Assembly (NCBI GenBank): GCA_036429605.1
Contig: CM071589.1
Coordinates: 2,108,001 to 2,172,000, forward strand
Direction of reading: 5' to 3'
DNA from: Cladobotryum mycophilum
Lineage: Eukaryota; Ascomycota; Sordariomycetes; Hypocreales; Hypocreaceae
DNA length: 64,000 nucleotides
A program made the translations under genes and the position numbers. Below, in pieces: positions 34,674 to 44,970 of the stretch. Position 1 is the first letter of the stretch. Every line of letters starts with the position of its first letter. The notes under the pieces are model-generated. The model made no database searches. It was not told where the DNA came from and saw only the letters and a list, made by a program, of their open reading frames with translations.

Positions 34674-35314
34674 ATGCCGTCCTTACATTCCCAGATAGAC
34701 GAAATGGATACCCCTTCGGACACACCGTCAGCCTCCCGTGAAGATCTGTCTAGAGAGAACCAGACGTCTAGCAGACCAGAGCCTCAGGAACCAGATCAAC
34801 GGCTAAGTGAGCAAGAACAAGGACAAGGACAAGTGCAAGAGCTGGAAGAAGAAGCAGGTGATGGAGGCCGCGAAGGAGGGGACGTCCTGGCGGAAACTCG
34901 ACGGTGCTTCGGTTGGAACGTCAGACGATTCCTACCTACTGCCTGCAGATGGATCAAGATTGTTCTCAGCGTTATTGCGTATTTCCTTCTCGTGTGGTTT
35001 ACCATGGCCGTGTATGCAGTGTGCACTGCGTGGCCATGCATAATTGTTGTTTCTATTGTCATTTTGTTCTGCGGATCCACATTTAGACTTTACGTCTGGT
35101 TTGCCAAACATGTACGTGGCATCCATATATATCTACCCCCCTCCCCCCTTTTTTTATCATCTTATAACGCAATCATACTTTGTTTGGGAGTGCTAATTTA
35201 TGCTTGCTGCATTAGCCGGAGACACGGAGGAAGGTTCGGGATTGGTTCCATCGACGTTTCGGCAACGATGTTGAGGACGAGGTGCTTGTCGAGTTGGCGA
35301 CCATGGGGGAATGA
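34674..35314 (+). CDS. Small predicted membrane protein of unknown function
   Basis: Exons 34674-35111 and 35216-35314 give 178 aa. Splicing at GTACGT (phase 0) replaces the intron-read tail with PETRRKVRDWFHRRF and an acidic end, ending in TMGE. Residues 1-80 are polar and Glu/Gln/Ser-rich (EQEQGQGQVQELEEE). Two closely spaced hydrophobic segments at about 98-118 and 120-142 could form a helical hairpin (VLSVIAYFLLVWFTMAVYAV and IIVVSIVILFCGSTFRLYVW). The C-terminal tail is basic then acidic. I recognise no family. The 104-nt intron contains a pyrimidine run. Confidence 0.65.
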
Positions 35315-35698
35315 GTACAGCTGTTCGCCTGAGGCATATCCGATGAGGGCTCAAACCTTTTCAACAGTCAAATGGCATTTGTGTTGGGCGATGTAGGGGA
35401 CAGCTGTCAAAAAAACGATGGATATTAGCGATACCTATTAGCGATTCAAGTATCGATATAAGATAATAAAAGAGTTACAGCGATCACGTTTTCAAGTATC
35501 CAAATTATTTGAGTGGAAACATGTCATGGATTGCATTGTTTTGCATCGCTATATGGTATAATGCCCTTATCAACTCCATCCTTGGTGAGTTCGTGTCCTG
35601 TTTTCCCAATGCTTGCCCGTCCCTCCCCCTCCCAACGCCGTGAAGTCAAAAAAGAAGTGTCATGAATGAAAAACGTAAATAAACGAGAATAAAGAATC
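35315..35698. other. Intergenic between convergent genes
   Basis: 384 bases, AT-rich, holding two 3' flanks. No gene is seen. Confidence 0.7.
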
Positions 35699-36570
35699 TT
35701 AGGCGTTTGTCTGGTCTAGCGCCTTGACGATGACATAACTCGTTCCCGCGGCCAAGACGCCGATGATGAGCGTCTGGATGGCGCCCCACAGACCGGCGCG
35801 ATGGTTCCTGATGGCGACGTAGTTCTTGACGTAGCCAAAGCCCAGGAGGATGACGACGGTGACGGCAATGGACATGATGAGGGCCTCGCGCACGCGCTCC
35901 ATGACGAAGTAGGGGACCATGGGGATCAGGCCGCCGACGAAGTAGCTCAGGCCCATGGTCAGGCCGGAGATCCAGGCGCGGTGGATGTTGGGCTTCTCGA
36001 GGCGCAGGGAGAAGTCCATGCGGAAGCGGACCCACTGCTCGCGGTTCTTGCACAGCTCGTCGACGAGCGGGGCGGCGGCGGCGCGGGAGACGCTGTACTT
36101 TTCCAGGATGCAGAAGATGTCGTCGCGCTGCTCCTGGGGCAGGAGGCAGTCCTCCTGGCTAAGCTGGAGCTGCTGCTTCTCCTCCTCGTACTGGTAGTGG
36201 TCACGCTCGGTGACGGCGGCGAGGTAGGCGCCCAGGCCCATGCTGATCATGCCGGAGAAGAGCTCGGCGAGGCCGCCCATGATGACGATCTTGGAGGAGC
36301 CGAGGGAGGAGAGGCCCGCGGTGAGGGCGAAGGGGACGGTGAGGCCGTCTGAGAAGCCGATGATGACATCGCGGAGGATGTCTGTGATGTCGAACGGGGA
36401 GGATGTGTGAGAGGAGGAAGAGGATGCTGAGGCTGCGGATACCGTGGAGGAGGAGGAGGATACGGTGGAAGAGGAATCGTCGCGCTGGACGAGGGTTTTG
36501 GAGTCCCAGGGGCGTTCGACGGAGGGCTCGGCGGGGAGGAGGGGGATGATTCCGAGGGAGGGATGGCCAT
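35699..36570 (-). CDS. CCC1: CCC1/VIT-family vacuolar iron-manganese transporter, with a start-frame break
   Basis: The conserved frame runs from about 36568 down to 35699. It reads FDITDILRDVIIGFSDGLTV, PFALTAGL, IVIMGGLAELFSGMISMG, then a cytosolic metal-binding loop with acidic helices (EEEKQQLQLSQEDC), GLSYFVGGLIPMVPYF and two last helices. This is the VIT1/CCC1 fold, which moves Fe2+ or Mn2+ into the vacuole. The only upstream AUG (36570) is in a different frame: its open frame gives a Pro/Ser-rich non-homologous peptide. One added G/C, for example in the five-base run 36541-36545, joins MAIPPSESSP to LLPAEPSVERPWDSK and yields about 290 aa. The downstream in-frame AUG at 36280 would delete the first helix, so a base-calling error is likelier. 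Confidence 0.85.
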
Positions 36571-37940
36571 GGTGTTTTGTTTTGTTTTGTTTTGTTTTGT
36601 TTTGTGTTTGAATGTGGGATTGTGTGTATGTTTATTGGGAGAGTAGTTGAAGGTGGATGTGAGAGAGAGAGAGTGAGAGAGAGAGTGTGTGTGTGATGAT
36701 AGTGGCTTGCTCTTTCACTCTTGTTAAGTCAATTGAAAGGATGAGCGAGCTTATAAAGGTAGATGGGTAAGAGCAGGAGAATGGAAAAGAAGTTGAAGAA
36801 AAGGTGAACGAGCCTAGAACGGGAATTGATCTAGATCTGAAAAATAAATAAACGAGTGCAAGATCAAGGCTAGATATAATCTCCATTACTGGGGACACCC
36901 CTTACAAGTGGCGTTGATGGCTGAAGTGAAAAAAGAGGACGACGATGGCTCTGCTATGCTCCCCTTGTTTGCATAATCTACCACCAACCCACCCCCTGAA
37001 CAACTTCAATTGCATTCCAACAAGCTCCGCCAGAAGTGAATTGAACCAATCCCACAGCTCCCAATTTGAAATGCATCCAACAAAATACCTTGAACAGACG
37101 GGACAAGCTGCCGCTATTCATGTCACCGACCCTCCAGATGCTGCTCCATCCTTGTCAATCCAACTTTTTTCGACGTCGAACAAAGCTCGTGTGGGTCGGG
37201 AGCTTATTCGCATCCGACCAATGAGAGCGAGTGTTTTACTAATCGAAGTGTAAGCAATTACCCGATTTGGAGAGCCGATGATGATGCGGCTCATGCAGTT
37301 TGTCTTAGTTGTCCCTAGTCGTCATCTCGACCCCCCTGTTATTCAATTTTTCTCTCCCTTTTCCGAATCGTGTTTGTTGGCTTTTGTTGTTTATGTTGCG
37401 TAAAATCCGCTATTTGCACGCCGTAGTACTCCGCATGTATCCGTCCAGGCATAAAGGGGAGAGAGAGAGACAGAGAGAAAAGAGAAAAGAGTTCCTCCGA
37501 GCCGTGTTTACAAATTCCGTATTTGCACGCATAGAATACACACGCATGCATGCATTGCAGCAACGGTGTGAATGTGGCTGACTTGTACTGCCCAAAAAGG
37601 GTCCGGACCAATAAATCCATTCTCGATGCTGCGTCACCGTGATGGTATGGCGAATACGACATTCCTGGTCAAACGGTCAGCAAGCTTATTTTGTGCGGTG
37701 GGAAAAGAGACAACAACAAGAAGAAGAACGTACCAACAAGAGCTCTATGAAGCAAGCAAACGGTAGCTCGTATTTTCCCCCCAAGATCAAACAAATAGTA
37801 TTGTTTGTTCGTGCGTGCGGATCAAACATGTCTACTCCACCATCATCATTGATTGCTTGGCGGCCAAACCAGTAAATCATCAATTGACAGAGGACTGCAC
37901 TCGCTCTGCGTCGCAGATGAATCATCGGTGCTAGACCCCG
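36571..37940. other. Intergenic with CCC1 leader and promoter
   Basis: About 1.4 kb between the CCC1 start and the 3' end of the Ada-like gene. It contains the (TTTTG)6 leader repeat and a GA/GT tract (36661-36696). An open frame at 36945-37253 (+) is not supported by any motif. Confidence 0.6.
36575..36604 (-). repeat. Pentanucleotide repeat in the CCC1 leader
   Basis: Six perfect TTTTG units on the plus strand, reading (CAAAA)6 in the mRNA sense and ending 4 nt before the AUG at 36570. An A/C-only leader like this is expected to be unstructured. Confidence 0.9.
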
Positions 37941-38555
37941 TCACCGGGGGTCATTCAAGCACGCAAAGTCAAAGTCCCCGATATACTGGTCCATCCAACT
38001 CATGTCCAGACCCTCACCGGCGGCGGCATCATCACCATCGCCAGCAGTGGCAGCACTCAAAGCCTGGTCTCTTGCCATCTTCAGGTACTCAAACGGTGTA
38101 ACCCCAACGCACTTCTTGAATACCCTGTGAAAATGCCACTTGGATAAGCCCGTCCTCCTTGCCATTTGACTCAAGCTCATCCTCGCGTCTTGGCCGCCCG
38201 ACTGACCCCCACCAGTGCCCGCTTCCCGGTCCCGCACAAAAGCCCGGATCTTCTGTACGGCCGCCTCCTCCGGCATCAGCCCCATCACTTCGGGCTTACA
38301 CCTCTTGCAGGCCCGAAAGCCAGCCTCCTTGGCTTCCTCCACGGTGCCGTAGAATCGCACGTTTGCACGCCGAGCCAGCCTTGCTTTGCATATCGGCCGA
38401 CAAAAGATCTTTGTTGTCCTCACGCCGTAGACGAAGAAGCCGTCGGCGCTGGAGTCGCGTGCCTGGACGGCCTGCCAGCGGGTATCGTCATCCTCAAAGA
38501 GGGGGACATAAGGCGGCATGAAGTTCATCATCATCATCATCATCGTAGAATCCAT
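37941..38555 (-). CDS. Ada-like DNA methylphosphotriester repair sensor (Ada zinc domain plus AraC HTH)
   Basis: A single exon of 204 aa. The Ada metal-binding domain has C52, C56, C83 and C86; the spacings 4, 27 and 3 are the same as C38, C42, C69 and C72 of E. coli Ada, in which Cys38 takes the methyl group from phosphotriesters and turns the protein into an activator. GFFVYGVRTTKIFCRPIC and FRACKRCKPE fit well. An AraC-type helix-turn-helix follows (MSLSQMARRTGLSKWHFHRV, then GVTPFEYLKMAR). The O6-methylguanine transferase part with a PCHR motif is absent, and the protein ends in an acidic tail. The start lies before a run of six Met codons (ATG repeat), so the true AUG is uncertain. Such genes in fungi are probably of bacterial descent. 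Confidence 0.88.
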   Translation of the reverse strand: MDSTMMMMMMNFMPPYVPLFEDDDTRWQAVQARDSSADGFFVYGVRTTKIFCRPICKARLARRANVRFYGTVEEAKEAGFRACKRCKPEVMGLMPEEAAVQKIRAFVRDREAGTGGGQSGGQDARMSLSQMARRTGLSKWHFHRVFKKCVGVTPFEYLKMARDQALSAATAGDGDDAAAGEGLDMSWMDQYIGDFDFACLNDPR

Positions 38556-39325
38556 TGTTCAGTAGTAAAATGTATGAGAAATTCCCTTGATGAGGATGCC
38601 ATCTTGGGATCCATCGTTTGTTTGATGAGTGAGCAGATGAATGATTATATATCCGCGTTGATGAGTCTTGATCTGAAGTATAAGGAAATGTGGACCTTGC
38701 TTTCTATATGACCAATCGGGGGCGAGACTCTCCGAAGATGGCCACTCGCAACGCCCCGGCGTGGGGACTGCGTCCCCCTGAAGAAGAACGACCCCACCAG
38801 TACCTGGTACCTGGTACCTGAGGTGGCATGCTCAGAGGAGCAACGAGAGCTTCAACAGGGCAGACAAAGGTGCATGAATATATACAACACAGTATTTGTA
38901 GCCAAAGGTATAGAGGTAAGGTTCTAGAAGAAGAAGTGGTTCATGCGATAAGTATAATGCATAGAATAAATGTAGATGCAGATTGTATATACTAAATAGA
39001 GTATTCAGATATTGCACCTCGAAAATACCGAGTACAAAAAGAACCTTAGACTTCCCGTTGTATTGTCTTGGGTATTCAGGCATACATGTAGTTGCATGTA
39101 GCGTTGTTAGTATCCATACCCAACTGCCAGTCAAATCGATAACAATTATGGGGCTCTTTACCCATTTCCCCCAAACCTCTAAGGCGCCGAAATACAAACC
39201 AACAAAAGCTCATCTTCGTCCTGAGCCCTTTTCCCCCAATTCCTACTACATACTCGACCGACCCAATTCATATACCGTCTTTTTTTCTTCGAAGCTCTCT
39301 TCTCCCCCTTATAATTATATCAAAA
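38556..39325. other. Divergent promoter between the Ada-like gene and ERG10
   Basis: 770 bases. It includes three direct 7-bp TACCTGG units at 38801-38820. An open frame that runs into ERG10 from 38983 starts at a non-AUG codon and is only its leader and introns. Confidence 0.65.
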
Positions 39326-40766
39326 ATGGCGAACCTTCCCCCCGTCTACATCGTTTCTGTTGCCAGAACTCCTGTTGGATCCTTCCTTGGGTGAGTTATT
39401 ACCGTGAAGCTATTGATTTATTCGCCGAATGGCTCCTGGCCTGGTGGTGGTCGATGCTAACGTTGCAGTGTAGATCGCTGTCCAGCTTGAGTGCTACCGA
39501 GCTCGGTGCCATTGCCATCAAGGGTATGTTTGTTGCCCATTCGACAATCCGAGAGTCAATGAATATTCGTCTAATGGAAATGCAGGTGCCGTTGAGCGAG
39601 CTGGCATCAAGCCCGAGGATGTTGAGGAGGTCTACTTTGGCAATGTCCTCTCCGCTGGGTAAGTCCAGAATCCCACCTACCCCAAGCTCCTCCCTGACTC
39701 TCTCTCTCTGTCTCTCTGTCTCTCTGTCTCTCTCTGGTGTACGCAATGCTAATCATGTCTCCAGTCTCGGTCAGGCTCCTGCCCGCCAGTGTGCCATTGG
39801 TGCAGGCCTCTCCAGCAGCGTTGTCACAACCACCATCAACAAGGTCTGCGCCTCGGGCCTAAAGGCCATCGTTCTCGGTGCCCAAAATATCATCCTCGGA
39901 ACCAACCACATCGTTGTCGCCGGTGGCACCGAGTCCATGTCCAACACCCCCACTACCTCCCCAACCTCCGAACCGGCGCCAAGTACGGCGACCAGACCCT
40001 CGTCGACGGCGTTCTCAAGGATGGCTTGACCGACGCTTTCAAGAAGGAGCACATGGGACTGCAGGGTGAGCTCTGTGCCGACGAGCACAGTCTCTCCAGG
40101 GAGGCTCAGGACGAGTATGCCATCAACACCTACAAGAGGGCTCAGGCTGCCGCCGCCGCCGGTCTTTTCAAGGAGATCATCCCCGTCGAGGTCAGCGGTG
40201 GTCGTGGCAAGCCCAACCTCAAGATTGAGCAGGATGACGAGGTCAAGAACCTCAACGAGGCCAAGCTAAAGGCCATGCGCCCTGCCTTCAAGTCCGACGG
40301 CACCATCACCGCCCCCAACGCTGCCCCCATCAACGACGGTGCCGCCGCCGTTGTCCTCATGTCCGAGGCCAAGGTCAAGGAGCTCGGCATCAAGCCCATT
40401 GCCAAGATCCTTGGTTGGGCCGATGCCGAGCGTGAGCCCGAGCGATTCACCATTGCCCCCGCTCTCGCCATCCCTAAGGCCATCAAGCACGCTGGCCTTA
40501 CCGAGAAGGATGTTGACTTTTACGAGATCAACGAGGCCTTCTCCGTCGTTGCCCTCGCCAACATGCAGATCCTCGGCCTCACCCCCGATAACGTTAACGT
40601 CTTTGGTGGCTCCGTCGCCATTGGCCACCCCCTGGGCTGCTCCGGTGCCCGTATCGTCACCACCCTGACAACTGTCCTCAAGGAGAAGAACGCCAAGATT
40701 GGTGTCGCCGGTATCTGCAACGGCGGTGGTGGTGCTTCCGCCCTCGTCATCGAGAACCTCCAGTGA
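39326..40766 (+). CDS. ERG10: Acetyl-CoA C-acetyltransferase (acetoacetyl-CoA thiolase), with a one-base frame break
   Basis: Exons 39326-39390, 39474-39523, 39586-39658 and 39765-40766. This thiolase condenses two acetyl-CoA into acetoacetyl-CoA, the first step of the mevalonate/ergosterol pathway. No peroxisomal or mitochondrial signal is evident, so it is probably cytosolic. The acyl-accepting cysteine is C91 in NKVCASGLKA; the second Cys/His pair is in GHPLGCSGAR and ICNGGGGASA; NEAFSVVAL is present. The frame breaks in exon 4 at the five C residues 39947-39951. SNTP should be followed by HYLPNLRTGAKYG, which sits one base away with no residues missing, so an intron is unlikely. Exon 4 is one nucleotide short of phase. 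With one C added, the enzyme is 396 aa, the usual length. Intron 3 has a TCTCTG repeat. Confidence 0.92.
39698..39735. repeat. CT/CTG simple repeat in ERG10 intron 3
   Basis: Tandem TCTCTCTG units lie upstream of the 3' splice site and lengthen this intron to 106 nt. Confidence 0.85.
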
Positions 40767-41313
40767 CTATCTGAAAGCCATTCAGACCAATTGGCAAAAC
40801 TATAACGAGTAAATGAATGATCAAGAAAATGGTAGAGCACAAAAATAAAGCGAGTATATAGACGAGCAAAGACCGTTTTGACCTTTGTTATCTATGCAAA
40901 GATTAATTGAATAATTATATTTCTACCTCTGCATACTTGTCTCCATTGATTCTAATTGCTGAAGCTTTTCTCCCCTTTTATTTGAACGCTTGCATGTGCT
41001 GTCTGTTTCCTTCGCTAGGTGAATATCTTTGTCCAAGAACCTGTGGACAAAAGCAACCAAAGCAATAGACTTCCACCTTTGAAAAAACGATCCCAACATC
41101 AATAAAACAAAAATAAAATACCTAGTAACCATAGCATAGACCTCTTATAGTGATGGAGTCCAATATCGCGCTATCCGGTCAACTTTCTTTACCCCCTTAA
41201 GCAAAAGAGCGGCCTATTCCACGCCAAAACCATCCCAATAATAAAAAGTCCCCTGAGCCGTTTCCCCCAAAGCCCAAATCTCCATTCTGTTTCTCCAAAC
41301 CATGCCCACCAAA
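40767..41313. other. Intergenic between convergent genes
   Basis: 547 bases, holding the 3' flanks of ERG10 and the large hydrolase-fold gene. No gene is seen. Confidence 0.7.
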
Positions 41314-43938
41314 TTATTGTCGTAAACGTTCTTGAAACGAAAGGTTGCTACTATTGGCGCCGTCACACAACTCCATTGGCTCCATCAGCTGTCTTGGGCG
41401 GCGTGTTGGCGTGACTTGCACTGCTTGGTGTCCATAACCTCTAGCATTGCTGCCGCCGCCTCCGCTCGCACTAGGTGGTCCGAAAGAGGATGGGCTTGGG
41501 TACATGCCCACCTGTTGAAGTTGAGGCGTTGAGGTCGGGGGACGATCGTTTGCGCTATTCTGGGGGGGTTGACGAAACGCAGACTCAACGTTGGCCGAGT
41601 GGTTGTTTAACACCGCCTGATTGTTGTCCTCAGTCCATGGCAGTACATTCTGTGCCATATTGTTATCGTTTATAACATTCCCAGGGAAAGACGAAGTGTG
41701 CTGTATCGCCTCCTGGCCGGTTTGATAGCCGTAAGACTGAAAACCTGTCTCGTTTTTATTAGGTGATGGGAACTCCTGAGCGTTACCGTGGTTCACAAAT
41801 GCGTTGTTTTGGTAGAATGGAACATTCCTGGCATTATCCCAGCTACCTGCAATGTTTCCAGTAGAAACACCTCTATATGTCCTGTTGCTGGTAGCATTTG
41901 ACGGAGCCAAGTTGAGATTGGTCCCATTACTAGCGATAGCTGCAGGAGGAGGGCCAGTTGGGACAGAGTTGCCGTAAGCGGTACCCTGTACACCATTTTG
42001 AATAGTCGAGCGGGTATAAGTCATATTACCCGAGGCATTCGGGGTGATTGTATTGCCGGCGACCGCTGTAGTAGGAAAGGGGCCAGTTGGAACAAGGTTA
42101 CCGTAAGTCATGCCTTGGTCCGTATCTAGAATAGGAGACTGTGTATGAGACGTGACACCAGAAGTACTCGAGATACCAAAGCTCTGCGTAGGGTTATGCA
42201 TCATCGTTTGCTGTCCTTGATGGGAGAGTCTTCCCATCTGCTGAATGTCCTGCGCATCGACCGGTGGCTGCGTCGCGCCACCTCCTTGCCTTGTCTGTTC
42301 AATCTGTCTGTGCTGGTGGTGTCCGGCACTATTATTAGTCGCCATTCCCCTATTAAATAGGCACCCTGTTTGAGTATTATCTTGTCCATTATGGCCTCCT
42401 GCTGCGCTGCCTCCCCCAGAAGCGGATGGCCGTGACAACGCAGACAACGACGACGCATTTGCAGGTGCTCGAGGTGGAACAACAGACCACTCGTCTTCTT
42501 CTGCCTCACGCTCACGTTTGATCCATTCATCAATCATAGAGGCGATCCGATCGCTGTTCGTCTCAAGGAACATGAGATGGCCGTTTCCGCGAATGCGGCC
42601 CTTTTCTAGTGGTATCCATGCCACCCTGACACCAGCGTCACGCAGGAATGTCAACGTCTGCCAGTCATAGGTTGTATGAGAACTGGCTTCAGAAGTAATC
42701 ATCAGATGCTTCATTTTCTTCAGCTGAATGAGTTGTCGTACGTTGTTCTTCTGGTTAATGTCTGCCTGCTGGCCCATCGACGAGTCGGGGTCGTCATTAA
42801 GAATGCCAAGACCTACCTGTCGCACGACGCTGCCTTTTCTGTCCTTGCGAAAACATACCTCCGTGGGCAAAGGCGGGACGTTATTGAAGAAGTCTTCTTG
42901 GTTCGCTGGGGGATCATAGGTCAGGGGGATCTCAGAAAGCCCATATGGTCGCAGCTTGTTACTATGCTTTACAAATGGTGTGTACACTCGGAAGCCACGC
43001 CGTTCTTCGTAGGTGACACCAAATGGTGGCCCAGTTGGTTCGATTGCAATGACCTTGTCGACGGACTCTGGCTGGATATCGGCAGCAAGCCAAGCCGCAA
43101 CAGCCCCCGTCCCGACGCCGATCAAAATAGCTTTCCCGGTACGTTTAAGTAGTGCATTTAGTCCCTGTTGGGCGAGGGTTTCACGCTCTGGCTTTCTAGG
43201 GATCATCGGCGCCAACCCAGCAACGTAGTTGTCGAATATTGGATCATTACGCTGTCCAGTCTGCAGCAGCCCGGTTAATATCAGAATCAGAAGCAACATA
43301 CGAAAATAGGGCGACTTACTCCGGGAAACTTGTCATGTAAGGCGGCTCTGACCCATCCTCGTGGCTCGAACTTTGCAGGGCCTGTAAGCTCCCGTTCGAT
43401 CACCTGTGCGCTCATATACTGAACTTGGTCGGCCAAGTCAACGGACTGCAGAAGACTTGGCGTAATGTAGTTGGAGCGGCCGATGTATGGGAGGTCTGGA
43501 ATATAGAGAGTATAACCCTGATTAAGGAAGAACGTGGCCCAACCCGGCTTTCCGTCCGGTTTCGTAATAAAAGACTGAGAGAGATGTTAGCGGCAAGGGA
43601 GTAGAGGGGACGTGGTGAAATCTGCGAACCTGGCCGGTATGAAAATCATCATGGATAAGAATGATGGGTAAGTCCTCACTCTCGTGCACCGGTTCCAGCT
43701 TCTCAACATACATCTGGCCTGTCATGTAGGCAGGTTTGTCGGGATTATCGCTAGACTGCCATTCGCCGTTGACATAGAAGGTAGTTCTTCTATGATATGC
43801 TTCTCGATTCCCCTGTTGCTCCCTAGCCCATCTGGTACCAGCGGAATCGTTGTTCGAACGTTCTGCCGCTCCATGGGTCTCGGGGACACTGTAAAAAGGT
43901 GCGCCCCATGAGGGTGGCCCGCGGCCGAGATTTGCCAT
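41314..43938 (-). CDS. Large alpha/beta-hydrolase-fold protein with Gly in the nucleophile elbow
   Basis: Minus-strand exons 43938-43630, 43574-43320 and 43260-41314, all phase 0, give 836 aa. Residues about 45-400 follow a fungal alpha/beta hydrolase layout: VNGEW, LPIILIHDDFHTGQ, a WATFFLNQGYTLYIPDLPY strand-loop, then ILIGVGTGAVAAWLAAD, VIAIEPTGPPFG and a late GNGHLMFLE with the catalytic-type His. The elbow G236-V-G238-T-G has Gly where Ser, Asp or Cys is needed, so hydrolysis by the usual route is unlikely. The last roughly 430 residues are Asn/Gln/Ser/Pro-rich and disordered. It could be a pseudo-enzyme or a binding protein. Without splicing, the third exon would start inside intron 2. 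Confidence 0.78.
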
Positions 43939-44970
43939 CTTACTGGCTTCCGAACCCTTTGAGCAGCTAGCGTTAACGTATTGTTCTGAAGATGAAGATG
44001 TGCTGATAATCTATGTGGTGGTGGTGAATACAACGCAACAAGATGAACATGGAAATGGTATGTTTAACGTTGTAGAGGCTAGGGTAGAGAGAGAAGTGGT
44101 TATGCTGTAGGCTGGTGGAGAGGGAGGTGGTAACGAGAGAAAGGGCAGCAGCGAGGGGAGGAACTTGTTATGAAAGGAGGGGAAAAAATACAATACTTAC
44201 GTACTGGATATCTATCAGCTCGCTATTCGAAATATGAGGATGCCAATAGTCGATAGAGCTGGTTGCACTCCCTAAGATGATAGAGAGGAGAAAGTTATGG
44301 AAGAAGAAGAGGAGGAGGAGGAAGAGGAAGGGGAAGAAGAAGTGAAAAGAGAGGGAAAGAGAGTCAGGTGGGCGATGAATAGGGCATACTCACATAGCTA
44401 GGCAGTGCTGTGCTCTTTATGCTATAAAATGGAACTGCAAGTAAATGAATAAAAAAATAAAAAATAAAAAGGTTCTTGGTTTGTAGGAGTGTTTTGTTGC
44501 CGTGACGCGCCAGTCCACCCGACAGGGCAGTTTATCGTGACCTAAGTTTGCGAGATCAAGCTTTCTACGCGAAATAAACCATAACCTTGAAGTTTTCGAT
44601 TAGCCGCGTCTCTTTTATCTGGGATCAGATGAACCATAAAGTAGAGAGGCATACCATTCACTCTCTCCAGAAAAGCATACCGGATGTTATTTAGAAAGAA
44701 GGGGGGAACCCGACCAGCGTTACGAGATGCCACACTCAAACACAGCGATGACGGACGATTTCAAGAGAAGCTTGCCAACTTGTGATACCAAAATGTATTC
44801 TGTCTCTGGTAATACCAATGTTTTGCCCTTTTCCACACCCAATATAAAACCATAATCCTTCCTAGCATAACCCTGAGCCATCAAAACAACAATAAATAAC
44901 CTTCTTCGTATGGAAGCTTAGAAGCTTAAACATGAACCTTCACAGCATCCAAACAATCCCTCAAACCATC
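43939..44970. other. Promoter of the hydrolase-fold gene and TRAX 3' flank
   Basis: About 1 kb. A purine-rich tract (GAAGAAG/GAGGAG) at 44298-44343 reads as a pyrimidine tract on the strand of the hydrolase-fold gene, consistent with a promoter or leader. No gene is seen. Confidence 0.6.

Noticed and set aside
35801..36352. 183-codon plus-strand frame opposite CCC1
   Set aside because: It is an antisense shadow of the conserved transporter, rich in Glu, Ala and Leu from its reversed codons.
36945..37253. 102-codon AUG-initiated plus-strand frame
   Set aside because: A proper AUG but no motif, no signal peptide and no splice support. Chance cannot be excluded.
38166..38711. 181-codon plus-strand frame opposite the Ada-like gene
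   Set aside because: A shadow of the Ada-like gene; its His run is the reverse reading of the ATG repeat.
39930..39970. An intron to explain the ERG10 frame change
   Set aside because: There is no donor or acceptor with room, and the flanking residues are adjacent in the family, so nothing would be removed.
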